A DNA stretch of 64,000 nucleotides from Burkholderiaceae bacterium (GTDB lineage Bacteria > Pseudomonadota > Gammaproteobacteria > Burkholderiales > Burkholderiaceae_C). Position 1 is the stretch's first letter, and each line of letters starts with the position of its first letter. Location: assembly GCA_030695205.1 (NCBI GenBank), contig JAUYTN010000010.1:62001-126000 (forward strand). Reading direction: 5' to 3'. The notes beneath the pieces are model-generated. The model did not search any database and was not told where the DNA came from. It saw nothing but the letters and a program-made list of their open reading frames with translations. Made by a program: the position numbers and the translations under genes. Positions 25,085 through 34,783 of the stretch are shown here, in pieces.

Positions 25085-27623
25085 CCGCACGGCCAGCGGC
25101 CCGTACTCCCCTGGGGACGATGACCGCACGCAGCAGGAGCTGTCGCTGTACCGGGCCGAGCTGGAGGTGCAAAACGAGCAGCTCATCACCGCGCAGAGTG
25201 TGTCCGAGGCGTCAGCGGCGCGCTACGCCAGCCTGTTCCAGCTGCTGCCCATGCCCGCACTGGTGGTGGCGCGCAACGGGCTGATTCAGGAGTCCAACGA
25301 GTCCGCCGCCGCCTACTTTGGTTTTCGGGACGTGGCCCACCTGCGGCGCCACTCGGTGTTTCGGTTGCTGACCGTGCGCGAAGACACCCGCCTGACCGAG
25401 GCCCTGCACACCGCCAGCCTGTCGCAGGGGCAAACCCTGAGAGATATGGCCGTGCGCTGCGCCCTGGCCGACGACGCGGTGTGCGACGTGCACCTGGTGC
25501 TGCTGCCTCAGACCTACCAGCTGGACGACCATTGCGTGCTGCTGTTTGCCGACCAAACCGCCCAGCGCGCCAGCGAACGCGAGCGGCTGGTGTTCCAGTC
25601 TGTGCTGGACAACGCCGATGCGCTCATTTACGCCTTTGACCGCGATGGCGTCTGCATCCTGGCCAACCATGCGTTGCTGGAGACCGTACAACAGCCCCTG
25701 AACAAGGTGCTGGGCCAGCGGCGCGAGGCCTGGTTGCCCGAGGCCGATGCCAAGGCCCATGCCCACAACGACCACGCGGTGCTGGTCAGCGAGAAGGCGC
25801 TGACCTACGAAGAAACCCTGCGCGGGCCCGACGGCAGCAAGCGCCAGTTCATCAGCCAGAAGTTTCCGCTGCTCAACCCGGGCGGACAGGTGTTTGCGGT
25901 GGCGGGCATCACCACCGACGTGACCAAAAGCCGAGAGACCGAGTTGCGGCTGCAGCTGGCCATGGAGGTGTTCCACCAGGGCTCAGAGGGCATCCTGATC
26001 ACCGACCACGACAACCGCATTCTGTCGGTGAACCGGGCGTTCGAGGCCATCACCGGCTACACCGAGGCCGAGGTGCTGGGCCGCACGCCTGCGCTGCTGA
26101 AGTCGGGTCGGCAGTCTGACGAGTTCTATGCCCAGCTCTGGCACGAGTTGCTGACCAAGGGGCGCTGGGAGGGCGAAATCTGGAACCGCCGCAAAGACGG
26201 GGTGGTGTACCCGCAGCGCCTGAGCATCAGCCGCGTGGCCGGTGACAACGAGGAAAACGTCAACCACGTGGCGGTGTTCACCGATGTGTCGCAGCGCAAG
26301 CTGGCCGAGGAGGAAATCGAGCGGCTGGCCTTTTACGACATCCTCACCGGCTTGCCCAATCGCTACCTGCTGCGCGACCGGGTGGAGCAGGCCATCCGTG
26401 CGGCCAACCGGGCTGAGCAGAGGTTCGCCCTGATTTTCATGGATGTGGACCACTTCAAGGAAATCAACGACTTGCATGGCCACGACGTGGGCGACATGGT
26501 GTTGGTGGAGGTGGCCCAGCGCCTGCAAGTCGCCTTGCGTGGTCAAGACACTGTGAGCCGGCAAGGGGGCGACGAGTTTGTGCTGCTGCTGCCCGACCTG
26601 GACCAGCCCGGTGTGCAGCAGTGCGTGGCCAAGGTGCTGGCTGCGCTGGCACCGCCCATGCCGGTGGGCGATGTGCAGCTGCGCTTTACCGGTTCACTGG
26701 GTGTGGCCCTGTTCCCCGATGATGGCCGCACCTTCGCCGACCTCATGAAAAACGCCGACACCGCCATGTACCAGGCCAAGGCGGCGGGGCGCAACCAGGT
26801 GGCGTTCTTCAGCCCGGCCATGGCCGCCCAGGCCATGCGCCGGGGTGCCATCGAGGCCGAGCTGCGGGCCGCGCTGGAGCGCCGCGAACTGGCGGTGGTG
26901 TACCAGCCCAAGGTCGATCTGGCATCGGGCCGCCTGGCCGGGGTCGAGGCGCTGCTGCGCTGGTACAGCCCCAGACTGGGCATGGTGTCACCGGACGAGT
27001 TCATCCCGGTGGCCGAAGAGACCGGTCTGATCGTGGCCATTGGCAACTGGGTGCTGGCGCAGTCGCTGGCGCAGGTGGTGGCGTGGCAGCAGCAGGGGCT
27101 GGGGTGCATCGCCGTCAGTGTGAATGTGTCGTCGGCCCAGTTCTGGACACAGGACTTCCCCCAGCTGGTGGCAGACACGCTGCGCCAGACGGGTGTGGCA
27201 CCGGCTTGCCTGGAGCTGGAGCTGACCGAGCGCCTGGCGCTGCGCAGCCCCGATCAGGGGGTGGCCATCATGCACAGGCTCAAGGCCGTTGGGGTGGCAC
27301 TGTCGATGGACGACTTTGGCACAGGCTATTCGTCGCTGTCGTACCTGAGCCGCCTGCCGGTGGATGTGCTCAAGGTGGACCAGTCGTTTGTGCGCGACCT
27401 CGGGCGTGACCCGGCCGATGAAAGCATTGTCCGGGCCATTGTCCAGCTCGCCCGCACCCTGGGCCTGCACACCATTGCCGAAGGGGTGGAGACCGAGGGT
27501 CAGCTGGGCTTTCTGACCGAATGCGGCTGCCACGCCGGCCAGGGCTACCTGTTCGCCCGCCCCATGGCACCAGAGGCTCTGGTGGCGTGGCTGGCCCAGC
27601 GGCCCGTGTTGGCTGATTATTAA
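25074..27623 (+). CDS. PAS-GGDEF-EAL cyclic-di-GMP signalling protein
   Basis: 849 residues, cytoplasmic. Three PAS-like regions (about 50-165, 175-290, 300-410; the last has ILSVNRAFEAITGYTEAEVLG) precede a GGDEF domain with intact RQGGDEFVLLLPDL (about residue 498), an RxxD site (RGQD) and an EAL domain with VEALLRW (about residue 624) and DDFGTGYSSLSYL. Both halves look catalytically competent, so net activity cannot be predicted. Start ATG lies inside the end of the CheB-CheR gene (11-bp overlap), showing translational coupling. Repeat copy B begins directly at its stop. Confidence 0.92.
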   Translation: MSADRTASGPYSPGDDDRTQQELSLYRAELEVQNEQLITAQSVSEASAARYASLFQLLPMPALVVARNGLIQESNESAAAYFGFRDVAHLRRHSVFRLLTVREDTRLTEALHTASLSQGQTLRDMAVRCALADDAVCDVHLVLLPQTYQLDDHCVLLFADQTAQRASERERLVFQSVLDNADALIYAFDRDGVCILANHALLETVQQPLNKVLGQRREAWLPEADAKAHAHNDHAVLVSEKALTYEETLRGPDGSKRQFISQKFPLLNPGGQVFAVAGITTDVTKSRETELRLQLAMEVFHQGSEGILITDHDNRILSVNRAFEAITGYTEAEVLGRTPALLKSGRQSDEFYAQLWHELLTKGRWEGEIWNRRKDGVVYPQRLSISRVAGDNEENVNHVAVFTDVSQRKLAEEEIERLAFYDILTGLPNRYLLRDRVEQAIRAANRAEQRFALIFMDVDHFKEINDLHGHDVGDMVLVEVAQRLQVALRGQDTVSRQGGDEFVLLLPDLDQPGVQQCVAKVLAALAPPMPVGDVQLRFTGSLGVALFPDDGRTFADLMKNADTAMYQAKAAGRNQVAFFSPAMAAQAMRRGAIEAELRAALERRELAVVYQPKVDLASGRLAGVEALLRWYSPRLGMVSPDEFIPVAEETGLIVAIGNWVLAQSLAQVVAWQQQGLGCIAVSVNVSSAQFWTQDFPQLVADTLRQTGVAPACLELELTERLALRSPDQGVAIMHRLKAVGVALSMDDFGTGYSSLSYLSRLPVDVLKVDQSFVRDLGRDPADESIVRAIVQLARTLGLHTIAEGVETEGQLGFLTECGCHAGQGYLFARPMAPEALVAWLAQRPVLADY

Positions 27624-27675
27624 TCAAAAATGCCTATTGCGCTTGGTAGGCATGGATAGTTTGCTATCTATATGA
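27622..27675 (+). repeat. Dispersed AT-rich element, copy B
   Basis: AAAAATGCCTATTGCGCTTG, a variable stretch, then GATAGTTTGCTATC. It starts at the stop codon of the GGDEF-EAL gene and fills the gap to the thioesterase. Confidence 0.85.
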
Positions 27676-27695
27676 TCCTTATCGGCAAGGGCTGA

Positions 27696-28175
27696 TTAGG
27701 CTGGCTGGGCGGTCAGACCACCCGGCTCAGCGTCCTCTCCCGGCGCCTGATTCAGCACCGCCAGCGTCAGACGCGAGACGCACACCGGTTGGCCAGCTTC
27801 GTCGGTGATATCGATGGCCCACACCTGGGTGCTGCGGCCCACGTGCACGGCTCGGGCCGTGCCCATGACCCAGCCCGAGCGCACCGCGCGCAGGTGGTTG
27901 GCGTTGATGTCCAGGCCCACCACCACCTGGCCGGGTAGGCAGGCAAAGTAGCCCGCCATGGAGCCCAGGGTTTCGGCCAGCACCACACTCACGCCGCCGT
28001 GCAGCAGGCCCATGGGCTGGCGGGTGCGTGCGTCCACCGGCAGGCGCGCGCTGAGGGTGTCGTCCCCCACAGCCAGGAATTCGATGCCCAGGTGGCTGAC
28101 CGCCGTGCCCCGCGCCATGGCGGCCATGGCTTCCAGAGCGATGGGCTTCTTCCAGATAGACAAAGTGGTCATCAT
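27696..28175 (-). CDS. PaaI/MenI-type hotdog thioesterase
   Basis: Acyl-CoA thioesterase of the 4HBT hotdog fold, 159 residues. The signature MGLLHGGVSVVLAETLGSMA carries the catalytic Glu and the conserved HGG. GLDININ-like strand (GLDINANHLRAVRSG) and GRSTQVWAIDITDE follow. Relatives hydrolyse hydroxyphenylacetyl-CoA, DHNA-CoA or aryl-carrier thioesters; the substrate here cannot be assigned. Two adjacent ATGs (28175, 28172) could start it. Repeat copy C lies just upstream. Confidence 0.87.
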   Translation of the reverse strand: MMTTLSIWKKPIALEAMAAMARGTAVSHLGIEFLAVGDDTLSARLPVDARTRQPMGLLHGGVSVVLAETLGSMAGYFACLPGQVVVGLDINANHLRAVRSGWVMGTARAVHVGRSTQVWAIDITDEAGQPVCVSRLTLAVLNQAPGEDAEPGGLTAQPA

Positions 28176-28178
28176 TGT

Positions 28179-28235
28179 GAATAAAAAATGCTTTTTGCGC
28201 TTTCTGGCATTGGATAGATGGCTATCAATAAAATG
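28179..28235 (+). repeat. Dispersed AT-rich element, copy C
   Basis: AAAAAATGCTTTTTGCGCTT, a variable stretch, then GATAGATGGCTATC. It separates the uraA-like gene's 3' end from the thioesterase start, both on the minus strand. Confidence 0.85.
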
Positions 28236-28259
28236 GCGCGGCGCTGCGTGGTGTGCGCA

Positions 28260-29549
28260 TCAGGCCGCCCGGCGGTTGAGCAGCGCATACAGCGCAATCG
28301 CCCCGAAGGTGGCGGTGCCGATGCCGCCCAGGGCAAATTCACCGAACTTGAGGGTGAAGTCGCCGGTGCCCAGCACCAGGGTGATGGCGGCCACCAGCAG
28401 GTTTTTGTTGTCGGCAAAGTCCACCTTGTTGTCCACCCAGATCTTGGCGCCTGCGATGGCAATCAGGCCAAACACCACAATGCTCACCCCGCCCATAACG
28501 GGCAGCGGAATGGCCTGAATCAGCGCGCCGAACTTGGGTGAAAAGCCCAGCAGCACCGCCATGCACGCCGCCACCAGAAACACGGCGGTGGAGTAGATTT
28601 TGGTGGCCGCCATCACGCCGATGTTCTCGGCATAGGTGGTCACGCCGGTGCCGCCCGCACTGGCGCTGACCATGGTGGCCACGCCGTCGCCCATGAAGGC
28701 GCGGCCCATGTAGCGGTCCAGGTCTTTGCCGGTCATGGCCGTCACGGCCTTGATGTGGCCCAGGTTCTCGGCCACCAGAATGATGGCCACCGGCGCAATC
28801 AGCAGCATGGCGTTGGCGCTGAAGGTGGGCGTGCTGAAGTTTGGCATGCCCAGCCACGCGGCGTTGGCCACACCCGACAGGTCCAGAGGTTTGCCCAGGC
28901 CCATGCCGTTGGTCAGCACCGCGTACACCACGCTGGCCACGATCAGGCCCATGAGGATGAGCAGCCGCTGCACCATGCCCTTGGTGAACACCGCCACCAG
29001 CGCCACGCTCACGAAGGTGATGGCCTGCATCCAGGCATCAAAACCCGTGGCCGCCATGTTTTTGATGGGGATGTGCGCCAGGTTCAGGCCAATGACGGCC
29101 ACCACCGAGCCGGTGACCACCGGCGGCATGAAGCGCTCGATCCAGCCCGTGCCCGTGGCATGCACTACCGCGCCAATGAGGGTGTAGAGCAGGCCGCAGG
29201 CCACGATGCCGCCCAGCGCCACCGCCAGGTTGGCATTCGGGCCCGGCCCCGAGTAGCCGCTGGCGGCCATGACCACCCCGATGAAGGCAAAGCTGGAGCC
29301 CAGGTAGCTGGGCACCTTGCCGCCGGTGGCCACAAAAAAGATGAGCGTACCCACGCCGCTCATGAGCACCGCCACATTGGGGTCAAACCCCATCAGGATG
29401 GGGGCCAGTACCGTGGCGCCGAACATGGCAATCAGGTGCTGTACCCCCATGACGGTGGTGGCGCCCCAGGGCAGGCGCTCGTCGGGCCCAATCACGCCGC
29501 CCCGGGCCAGCGCGGATTCGGACCTTTCGGTCCAGTTGAACATACCCAT
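28260..29549 (-). CDS. uraA: Uracil permease (NCS2 family)
   Basis: Proton-coupled uracil transporter of the inner membrane, 429 residues and about 14 hydrophobic segments. Diagnostic motifs: SYLGSSFAFIGVV in the third helix, AENLGHIKAVTAMTGKDLD with the uracil-binding Glu, and GGTGVTTYAENIGVMA with the second key Glu. The ATG at 29549 was chosen over an upstream frame because an ideal AAGGAG ribosome site lies six bases before it. Xanthine/uracil specificity within NCS2 is inferred from the AENLGH motif. Confidence 0.92.
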   Translation of the reverse strand: MGMFNWTERSESALARGGVIGPDERLPWGATTVMGVQHLIAMFGATVLAPILMGFDPNVAVLMSGVGTLIFFVATGGKVPSYLGSSFAFIGVVMAASGYSGPGPNANLAVALGGIVACGLLYTLIGAVVHATGTGWIERFMPPVVTGSVVAVIGLNLAHIPIKNMAATGFDAWMQAITFVSVALVAVFTKGMVQRLLILMGLIVASVVYAVLTNGMGLGKPLDLSGVANAAWLGMPNFSTPTFSANAMLLIAPVAIILVAENLGHIKAVTAMTGKDLDRYMGRAFMGDGVATMVSASAGGTGVTTYAENIGVMAATKIYSTAVFLVAACMAVLLGFSPKFGALIQAIPLPVMGGVSIVVFGLIAIAGAKIWVDNKVDFADNKNLLVAAITLVLGTGDFTLKFGEFALGGIGTATFGAIALYALLNRRAA

Positions 29550-29662
29550 GAATGACTCCTTGCCAATGCGATGGGCGGCATTGTGCTCCCGCTCTCGGGG
29601 GGTGGGCATGCCGTGTCAGGCTGGCGACAGGCTGGGGCTGTCGTGTCCGCGTCAGTGGCGGG

Positions 29663-30391
<729 letters not shown>

Positions 30392-30560
30392 TTTTCACAG
30401 TGTAGAAGTATTGGCTTCCCTGTGGCTGACCCCTGCACGCCGCTTGTTGACAACTTGGCGACTGCACACGCACCGCTGTGGTGCGAAATTTGCTTGGGTA
30501 CAGATGAGACCCCAAGGCCCACCGGCGCGGTGCCGTTGGGCGGGGTGACAGGGGTGTTGC

Positions 30561-33500
30561 ATGACGGACGCGTTGTCGCGGTGGCTGGGCCGCTTGAGCG
30601 TGGGCAAAAAGCTCATGCTCATTTACCTGTTGGATCTGACGGCCGTGATTTTTGTCTCGGGCATCCTGATTCACGAAAAATTCCTGTCGATCGACTTCAC
30701 CCGCAAGGAAATTGTCGGCGCGGCCTACACCGAGGTGGTGCGCAGCAACCTGATGGCGGTGTTTGGGCCAGCCGGCGAGGCGTCATCCGACCCGTTGCGG
30801 GCGCTGACAGTGGTGCGTGATGCCCACGACGACTTGCTGCGCACCCACGACGTGGCCGAGCGCTTTCGCGAGGCGCTGCAGCCAGTGCCGCTGGGTGCAG
30901 GCGGCGGTGTGCCCGACCGGGGCGTGCTGCTGGCCGCCGGGCGCGAGCTGCTGACCACCGTGGGCAACCAGTCCAACCTGATTCTGGACCCCGACCTCGA
31001 CAGCTACTACGTGATGTCGCTGGTGGTGCTGCGCTACCCGGAGCTGTTGCAGGTGCTGCACGACTCAGCCGTGTTCATGGAGCGTGCGGGTGCACCGCTG
31101 GCGACGGGCAACCGCGCTGCAGAGCTGCTGACGCTGGCCGGGCGCCTGGAGGCTGTGCTGGTGGCCATGGAGGCCGACTACAACCAGGCCTGGATTGCCG
31201 GTGACGCCGCGCTGCAAGCCGCCCTGGCGCCCCAGCGTACCGCTTTGGTGGCGCAAGCCAGGGCCTACCTGGCGCGGCTGCAGGCGGTGGCGGGGGCTGA
31301 GGTGCCGTGGCCAGCCGCCGCCGCGCCAGGAACCACGGCCCAGGTGCAGAGCGACGTGCTGTTGGCACTAGACAGCGCCTGGCAGGGGGCCCTGGTTGAG
31401 CTCAACCGCCTGCTGTCCGCCAGGGTGGACAGCCTGTTTGGCCGCATGTGGCTGCACCTGGGCACGGCGCTGGCGCTGCTGGCCTGCATCCTGAGCCTGG
31501 TGTACCTGGTGGCCAGCCAGATTGCCAAGCCTTTGCAGGCGCTGGCCGGTGTGGCCGATAGCGTGCGCGCCAGCGCCGACTACACCCGCCGTGCCCACTG
31601 GAGCAGCCAGGACGAAATTGGCCAGCTGGTCAATGCCTTCAACAGCATGCTCGCCCAGTTGGACCGCGACCGCCTGGTGCAGCAGGAGCTGGCGGCCAGT
31701 GCGCGCGCCGCGCAGGCCCAGCGCGAGCTGGTGGAGGCCTTTCCCATCCCGATGGTGGTCACCTCCATCCCCGACCATGAGGTGCTGCATGCCAACGGAC
31801 CGGCCCGCCCCTGGCTGGGAGATTGCCAGCTTGACCCCTGGCGCACCGGGTTGACCCCAGCAGTGCGGGCGCGGTTTTTTCAGCGCCTGGCCGACCGCGA
31901 CGCGGTGGACGAGTTCGAGGTGCACTGGCAAGGCGGTGCCGAGCCCTCGTGGGCGGTGCTGTCGGCCCGCCGCCTCAGGTACCAGGGGCGAGATGCGGTG
32001 CTGACGGCGTTTTCGCCCATCAACCTCATCAAACACATGGAGCAGCGCCTGGAGCTGTGGGCCAAGGTGTTCGAGGCCTCGTCCGAAAGCATCATCATCA
32101 TGGACGCCGAGCACCGGGTGCTGAGCGTGAACCGCGCGTTTTGCCGCAGCACCGCCCGGGAGTTCTACGAGGTGCTGGGCGAGGACTTTGCCTCCTTGCT
32201 CGACGGGCCTGGCCCACAGTGGAGCGTGATCGACGACAAAGACGCCTGGCAGGGGGAAGTGCACATCCGCCGCCAAACCGGCGAGGCCTACCCGGCGTGG
32301 CTCATGGTGTCGGCGGTGCGCGAGGGCGGCAGCGCAGGCACCACCCAGAACTACATCGGCATCTCCATCGACATCACCGACCGCAAGGCCAAGGAGGAGC
32401 GCATCCGCTTTCTGGCCCAGCACGATGTGCTGACCGAGCTGCCCAACCGCTCGCTGTGCCAGCAGCGCCTGGCCGAGGCACTGGCCCAGGCCGAACACAC
32501 GGGTGAGCGGGTGGCGGTGCTGTTCATTGACTTGGACCGCTTCAAGCTCATCAACGACACCCTGGGCCACCACATTGGTGATGGTTTGCTCAGGCAGGTT
32601 TCGCGTCGGCTGGTGCATGCGGTGCGCGAAGGCGATACGGTCAGCCGCCTGGGGGGGGACGAGTTTGTCGTCATCCTGCGCCAGGTGGGCCATGGGCAGG
32701 AACTGGACGCGGTGGTCAATGAGCGCCTGATTCCGGCCATCCGTTGCCCGCTGTCGGTGGAGGGGCACACCCTGTCGGTGTCGTGCAGCGTGGGTGTGGC
32801 GGTGTACCCGGTCGATGCCGACCAGCCCGATGAGCTGCTGCGCCGCGCCGACGCCGCCATGTACGAGGCCAAGGCCGCCGGGCGGGACACCGCCCGCCAC
32901 TTTTCGCCCGAGACCGACCAGCGGGTTCTGGCCCGCCAGCACATGGAGGCCCAGTTGCGCACTGCGCTGGAGCGGGGCGAGTTTTCGCTGCACTACCAGC
33001 CGCGCCTGCATGCCCGCCAGCGCAGCCTGGCCGGGGCGGAGGCTTTGCTGCGCTGGCACAACCCGGTGCTGGGCCAGGTGCCGCCGGCCGAGTTCATCGG
33101 TCTGGCCGAGGAAACCGGCCTCATCAAACCCATTGGCCTGTGGGTGCTGGAGCACGCCTGCCGCCAGTGGGCCAGCCTGCCGCCCCTGGCCGATGGCACA
33201 CCCTGCCGGTGGCAGCTGTCGGTCAACCTGTCTGGCGCGCAGCTGGCAGACCCCATGCTGGTGGTGCAGGTGCAGGACGTGTTGCAGCGCACCGGGCTGC
33301 CTGCCCGGCAGCTGGAGCTGGAGCTGACCGAGTCCCACCTCATGGACAACCCCGCCTTTGCGCAGGAGCAGGTGGCGGCCCTCAAGCAGCTGGGGGTGCA
33401 GGTGGCCATTGACGACTTTGGCACCGGCTACTCCAGCCTGGCCTATCTCAAGCGGTTTGAGATCGACAAACTCAAGGTGGACCAGTCGTTTGTGCGCGGC

Positions 33501-33773
33501 ATGCTGGACGACACCGCCGATGCCGCCATTGTTCAGGCCGTGATTGCCCTGGGCCACACCCTCAACCTCACGGTGGTGGCCGAAGGTGTGGAAGATGCCC
33601 CCACGGCGCAGACGCTCACCGCCCTGGGCTGCGACGAGTTGCAGGGCTACTGTTTCAGCCGCCCGGTGCCCTGGCCAGAGTTTCTGGCGTGGAGCCAGCG
33701 CCAGGCCCTGGGGCCAGAGCCGTCCGGCATGCGGCGCCAGGACCGGCGGGCCGGTCGCACTGGCCCCGTATGA
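30561..33773 (+). CDS. Membrane sensor HAMP-PAS-GGDEF-EAL protein
   Basis: 1070 residues. First membrane helix at about 18-40, a periplasmic helical region of about 250 residues, a second helix at about 298-320 and a HAMP domain (IAKPLQALAGVADSV, DEIGQLVNAFNSMLAQLD). Two PAS-like domains follow (about 390-615; MDAEHRVLSVNRAF). The GGDEF domain is intact (RLGGDEFVVILRQV, about 698; I-site REGD) and so is the EAL domain (GAEALLRW, about 826; IDDFGTGYSSLAYL). It is therefore a likely dual c-di-GMP enzyme controlled by an external or membrane signal. Divergent from the LuxR-type regulator. Confidence 0.92.
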   Translation: MTDALSRWLGRLSVGKKLMLIYLLDLTAVIFVSGILIHEKFLSIDFTRKEIVGAAYTEVVRSNLMAVFGPAGEASSDPLRALTVVRDAHDDLLRTHDVAERFREALQPVPLGAGGGVPDRGVLLAAGRELLTTVGNQSNLILDPDLDSYYVMSLVVLRYPELLQVLHDSAVFMERAGAPLATGNRAAELLTLAGRLEAVLVAMEADYNQAWIAGDAALQAALAPQRTALVAQARAYLARLQAVAGAEVPWPAAAAPGTTAQVQSDVLLALDSAWQGALVELNRLLSARVDSLFGRMWLHLGTALALLACILSLVYLVASQIAKPLQALAGVADSVRASADYTRRAHWSSQDEIGQLVNAFNSMLAQLDRDRLVQQELAASARAAQAQRELVEAFPIPMVVTSIPDHEVLHANGPARPWLGDCQLDPWRTGLTPAVRARFFQRLADRDAVDEFEVHWQGGAEPSWAVLSARRLRYQGRDAVLTAFSPINLIKHMEQRLELWAKVFEASSESIIIMDAEHRVLSVNRAFCRSTAREFYEVLGEDFASLLDGPGPQWSVIDDKDAWQGEVHIRRQTGEAYPAWLMVSAVREGGSAGTTQNYIGISIDITDRKAKEERIRFLAQHDVLTELPNRSLCQQRLAEALAQAEHTGERVAVLFIDLDRFKLINDTLGHHIGDGLLRQVSRRLVHAVREGDTVSRLGGDEFVVILRQVGHGQELDAVVNERLIPAIRCPLSVEGHTLSVSCSVGVAVYPVDADQPDELLRRADAAMYEAKAAGRDTARHFSPETDQRVLARQHMEAQLRTALERGEFSLHYQPRLHARQRSLAGAEALLRWHNPVLGQVPPAEFIGLAEETGLIKPIGLWVLEHACRQWASLPPLADGTPCRWQLSVNLSGAQLADPMLVVQVQDVLQRTGLPARQLELELTESHLMDNPAFAQEQVAALKQLGVQVAIDDFGTGYSSLAYLKRFEIDKLKVDQSFVRGMLDDTADAAIVQAVIALGHTLNLTVVAEGVEDAPTAQTLTALGCDELQGYCFSRPVPWPEFLAWSQRQALGPEPSGMRRQDRRAGRTGPV

Positions 33774-33820
33774 TGGGCTGACCACCCCCTCTTTGGACCT
33801 GTTCAGCCAGTGTCACGCGC

Positions 33821-34783
33821 ATGACCACCCTCGACCGCCCCTTACGCCCCAGCCCCAGCCCCACCACAGGCCCAGCGGCTGTTGCCGCACCGGCCCAGCC
33901 GCTGACCGCTGGGCCCGGCCATGCGGCCATCCATGCCGAGCTCGATGGCGCCCGGCGCAGCGGCCCGCTGCGCGACATCGTCATCCCACCTTGCCCGGAG
34001 TTGCTGGTACGGCTCAAGGCTGCCACCGCCACAGCAGAGCCCGACATGGGCGAGATCGATGGCATTGCGAGCGCCGATGTGGCCATGGCCGCCGCGCTCA
34101 TTCGCCGGGCCAACAGCCCCGCGTACGCGCTGCAGCAGCCGGTGCACACCGTTGGACAGGCCATGACGGTGCTCGGCCTAGGCCCGGCGGTGGACTTGCT
34201 GACCGGTTTTCTGATTCGCGGCGCCATCCCGCTGCACTCGCCGGTGCTGGCCCATTTCTGGGAAAGCTCGACCCGCAAGGCCCTGGCCTGTGAGCACATT
34301 GGCACCCAGTTGTACTCGCTGCCGCCGGGGCTGGCGCACAGTTTCGGTTTGTTCTGCCATGTGGGTATACCCGTGATGATGCGGGGCGTGCGTGGCTACG
34401 CCTCCACCCTGACCGAGGCGCTGGCTCGCCAGGACCGCACCTTCACCCAGACCGAAAACGCCAATCACCGCACCGACCATGCGGTGGTGGGCGCCCTGGT
34501 GGCCCGGACCTGGCACCTGCCCCCCGATGTGGCGGTGGCGGTGCGCCTGCACCACGACTTCAGCAGCCTGCGCGATGCGTCGTTTGCTCCGGTGGTGCGC
34601 CAGTTGGTGGCCCTGGGGCTGGTGGCCGACCATCTGATGGGCCGGCACGACAACCTGCCCGAGCTGCGCGAGTGGCGCCAGCACGGTGTCGCCTGCATGG
34701 CCTACCTGGAGGTGACGCCCGAGGAGGTCGATCACTGGGTGGACGAGCTGTACCCCGTGCTCTCGGCCGTGTCGCTGGACTGA
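33821..34783 (+). CDS. HDOD-domain signalling protein
   Basis: 320 residues. The HDOD domain (about 40-250) has PELLVRLKAATATAEPDM, DVAMAAALIRRANSPAY and the typical VHTVGQAMTVLGLGPAVDLL. HDOD proteins resemble HD phosphohydrolases but lack the catalytic His-Asp pair, and serve as signalling scaffolds often linked to c-di-GMP, motility or stress. It lies 47 bp after the GGDEF-EAL gene on the same strand. Its last 52 bp overlap the convergent histidine kinase gene. Confidence 0.87.
   Translation: MTTLDRPLRPSPSPTTGPAAVAAPAQPLTAGPGHAAIHAELDGARRSGPLRDIVIPPCPELLVRLKAATATAEPDMGEIDGIASADVAMAAALIRRANSPAYALQQPVHTVGQAMTVLGLGPAVDLLTGFLIRGAIPLHSPVLAHFWESSTRKALACEHIGTQLYSLPPGLAHSFGLFCHVGIPVMMRGVRGYASTLTEALARQDRTFTQTENANHRTDHAVVGALVARTWHLPPDVAVAVRLHHDFSSLRDASFAPVVRQLVALGLVADHLMGRHDNLPELREWRQHGVACMAYLEVTPEEVDHWVDELYPVLSAVSLD

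Noticed and set aside
31368..33785. An 805-codon minus-strand frame opposite the membrane GGDEF-EAL gene
   Set aside because: Shadow frame with repeated His/Gln/Arg/Leu and no domain; the plus strand has intact GGDEF and EAL motifs.
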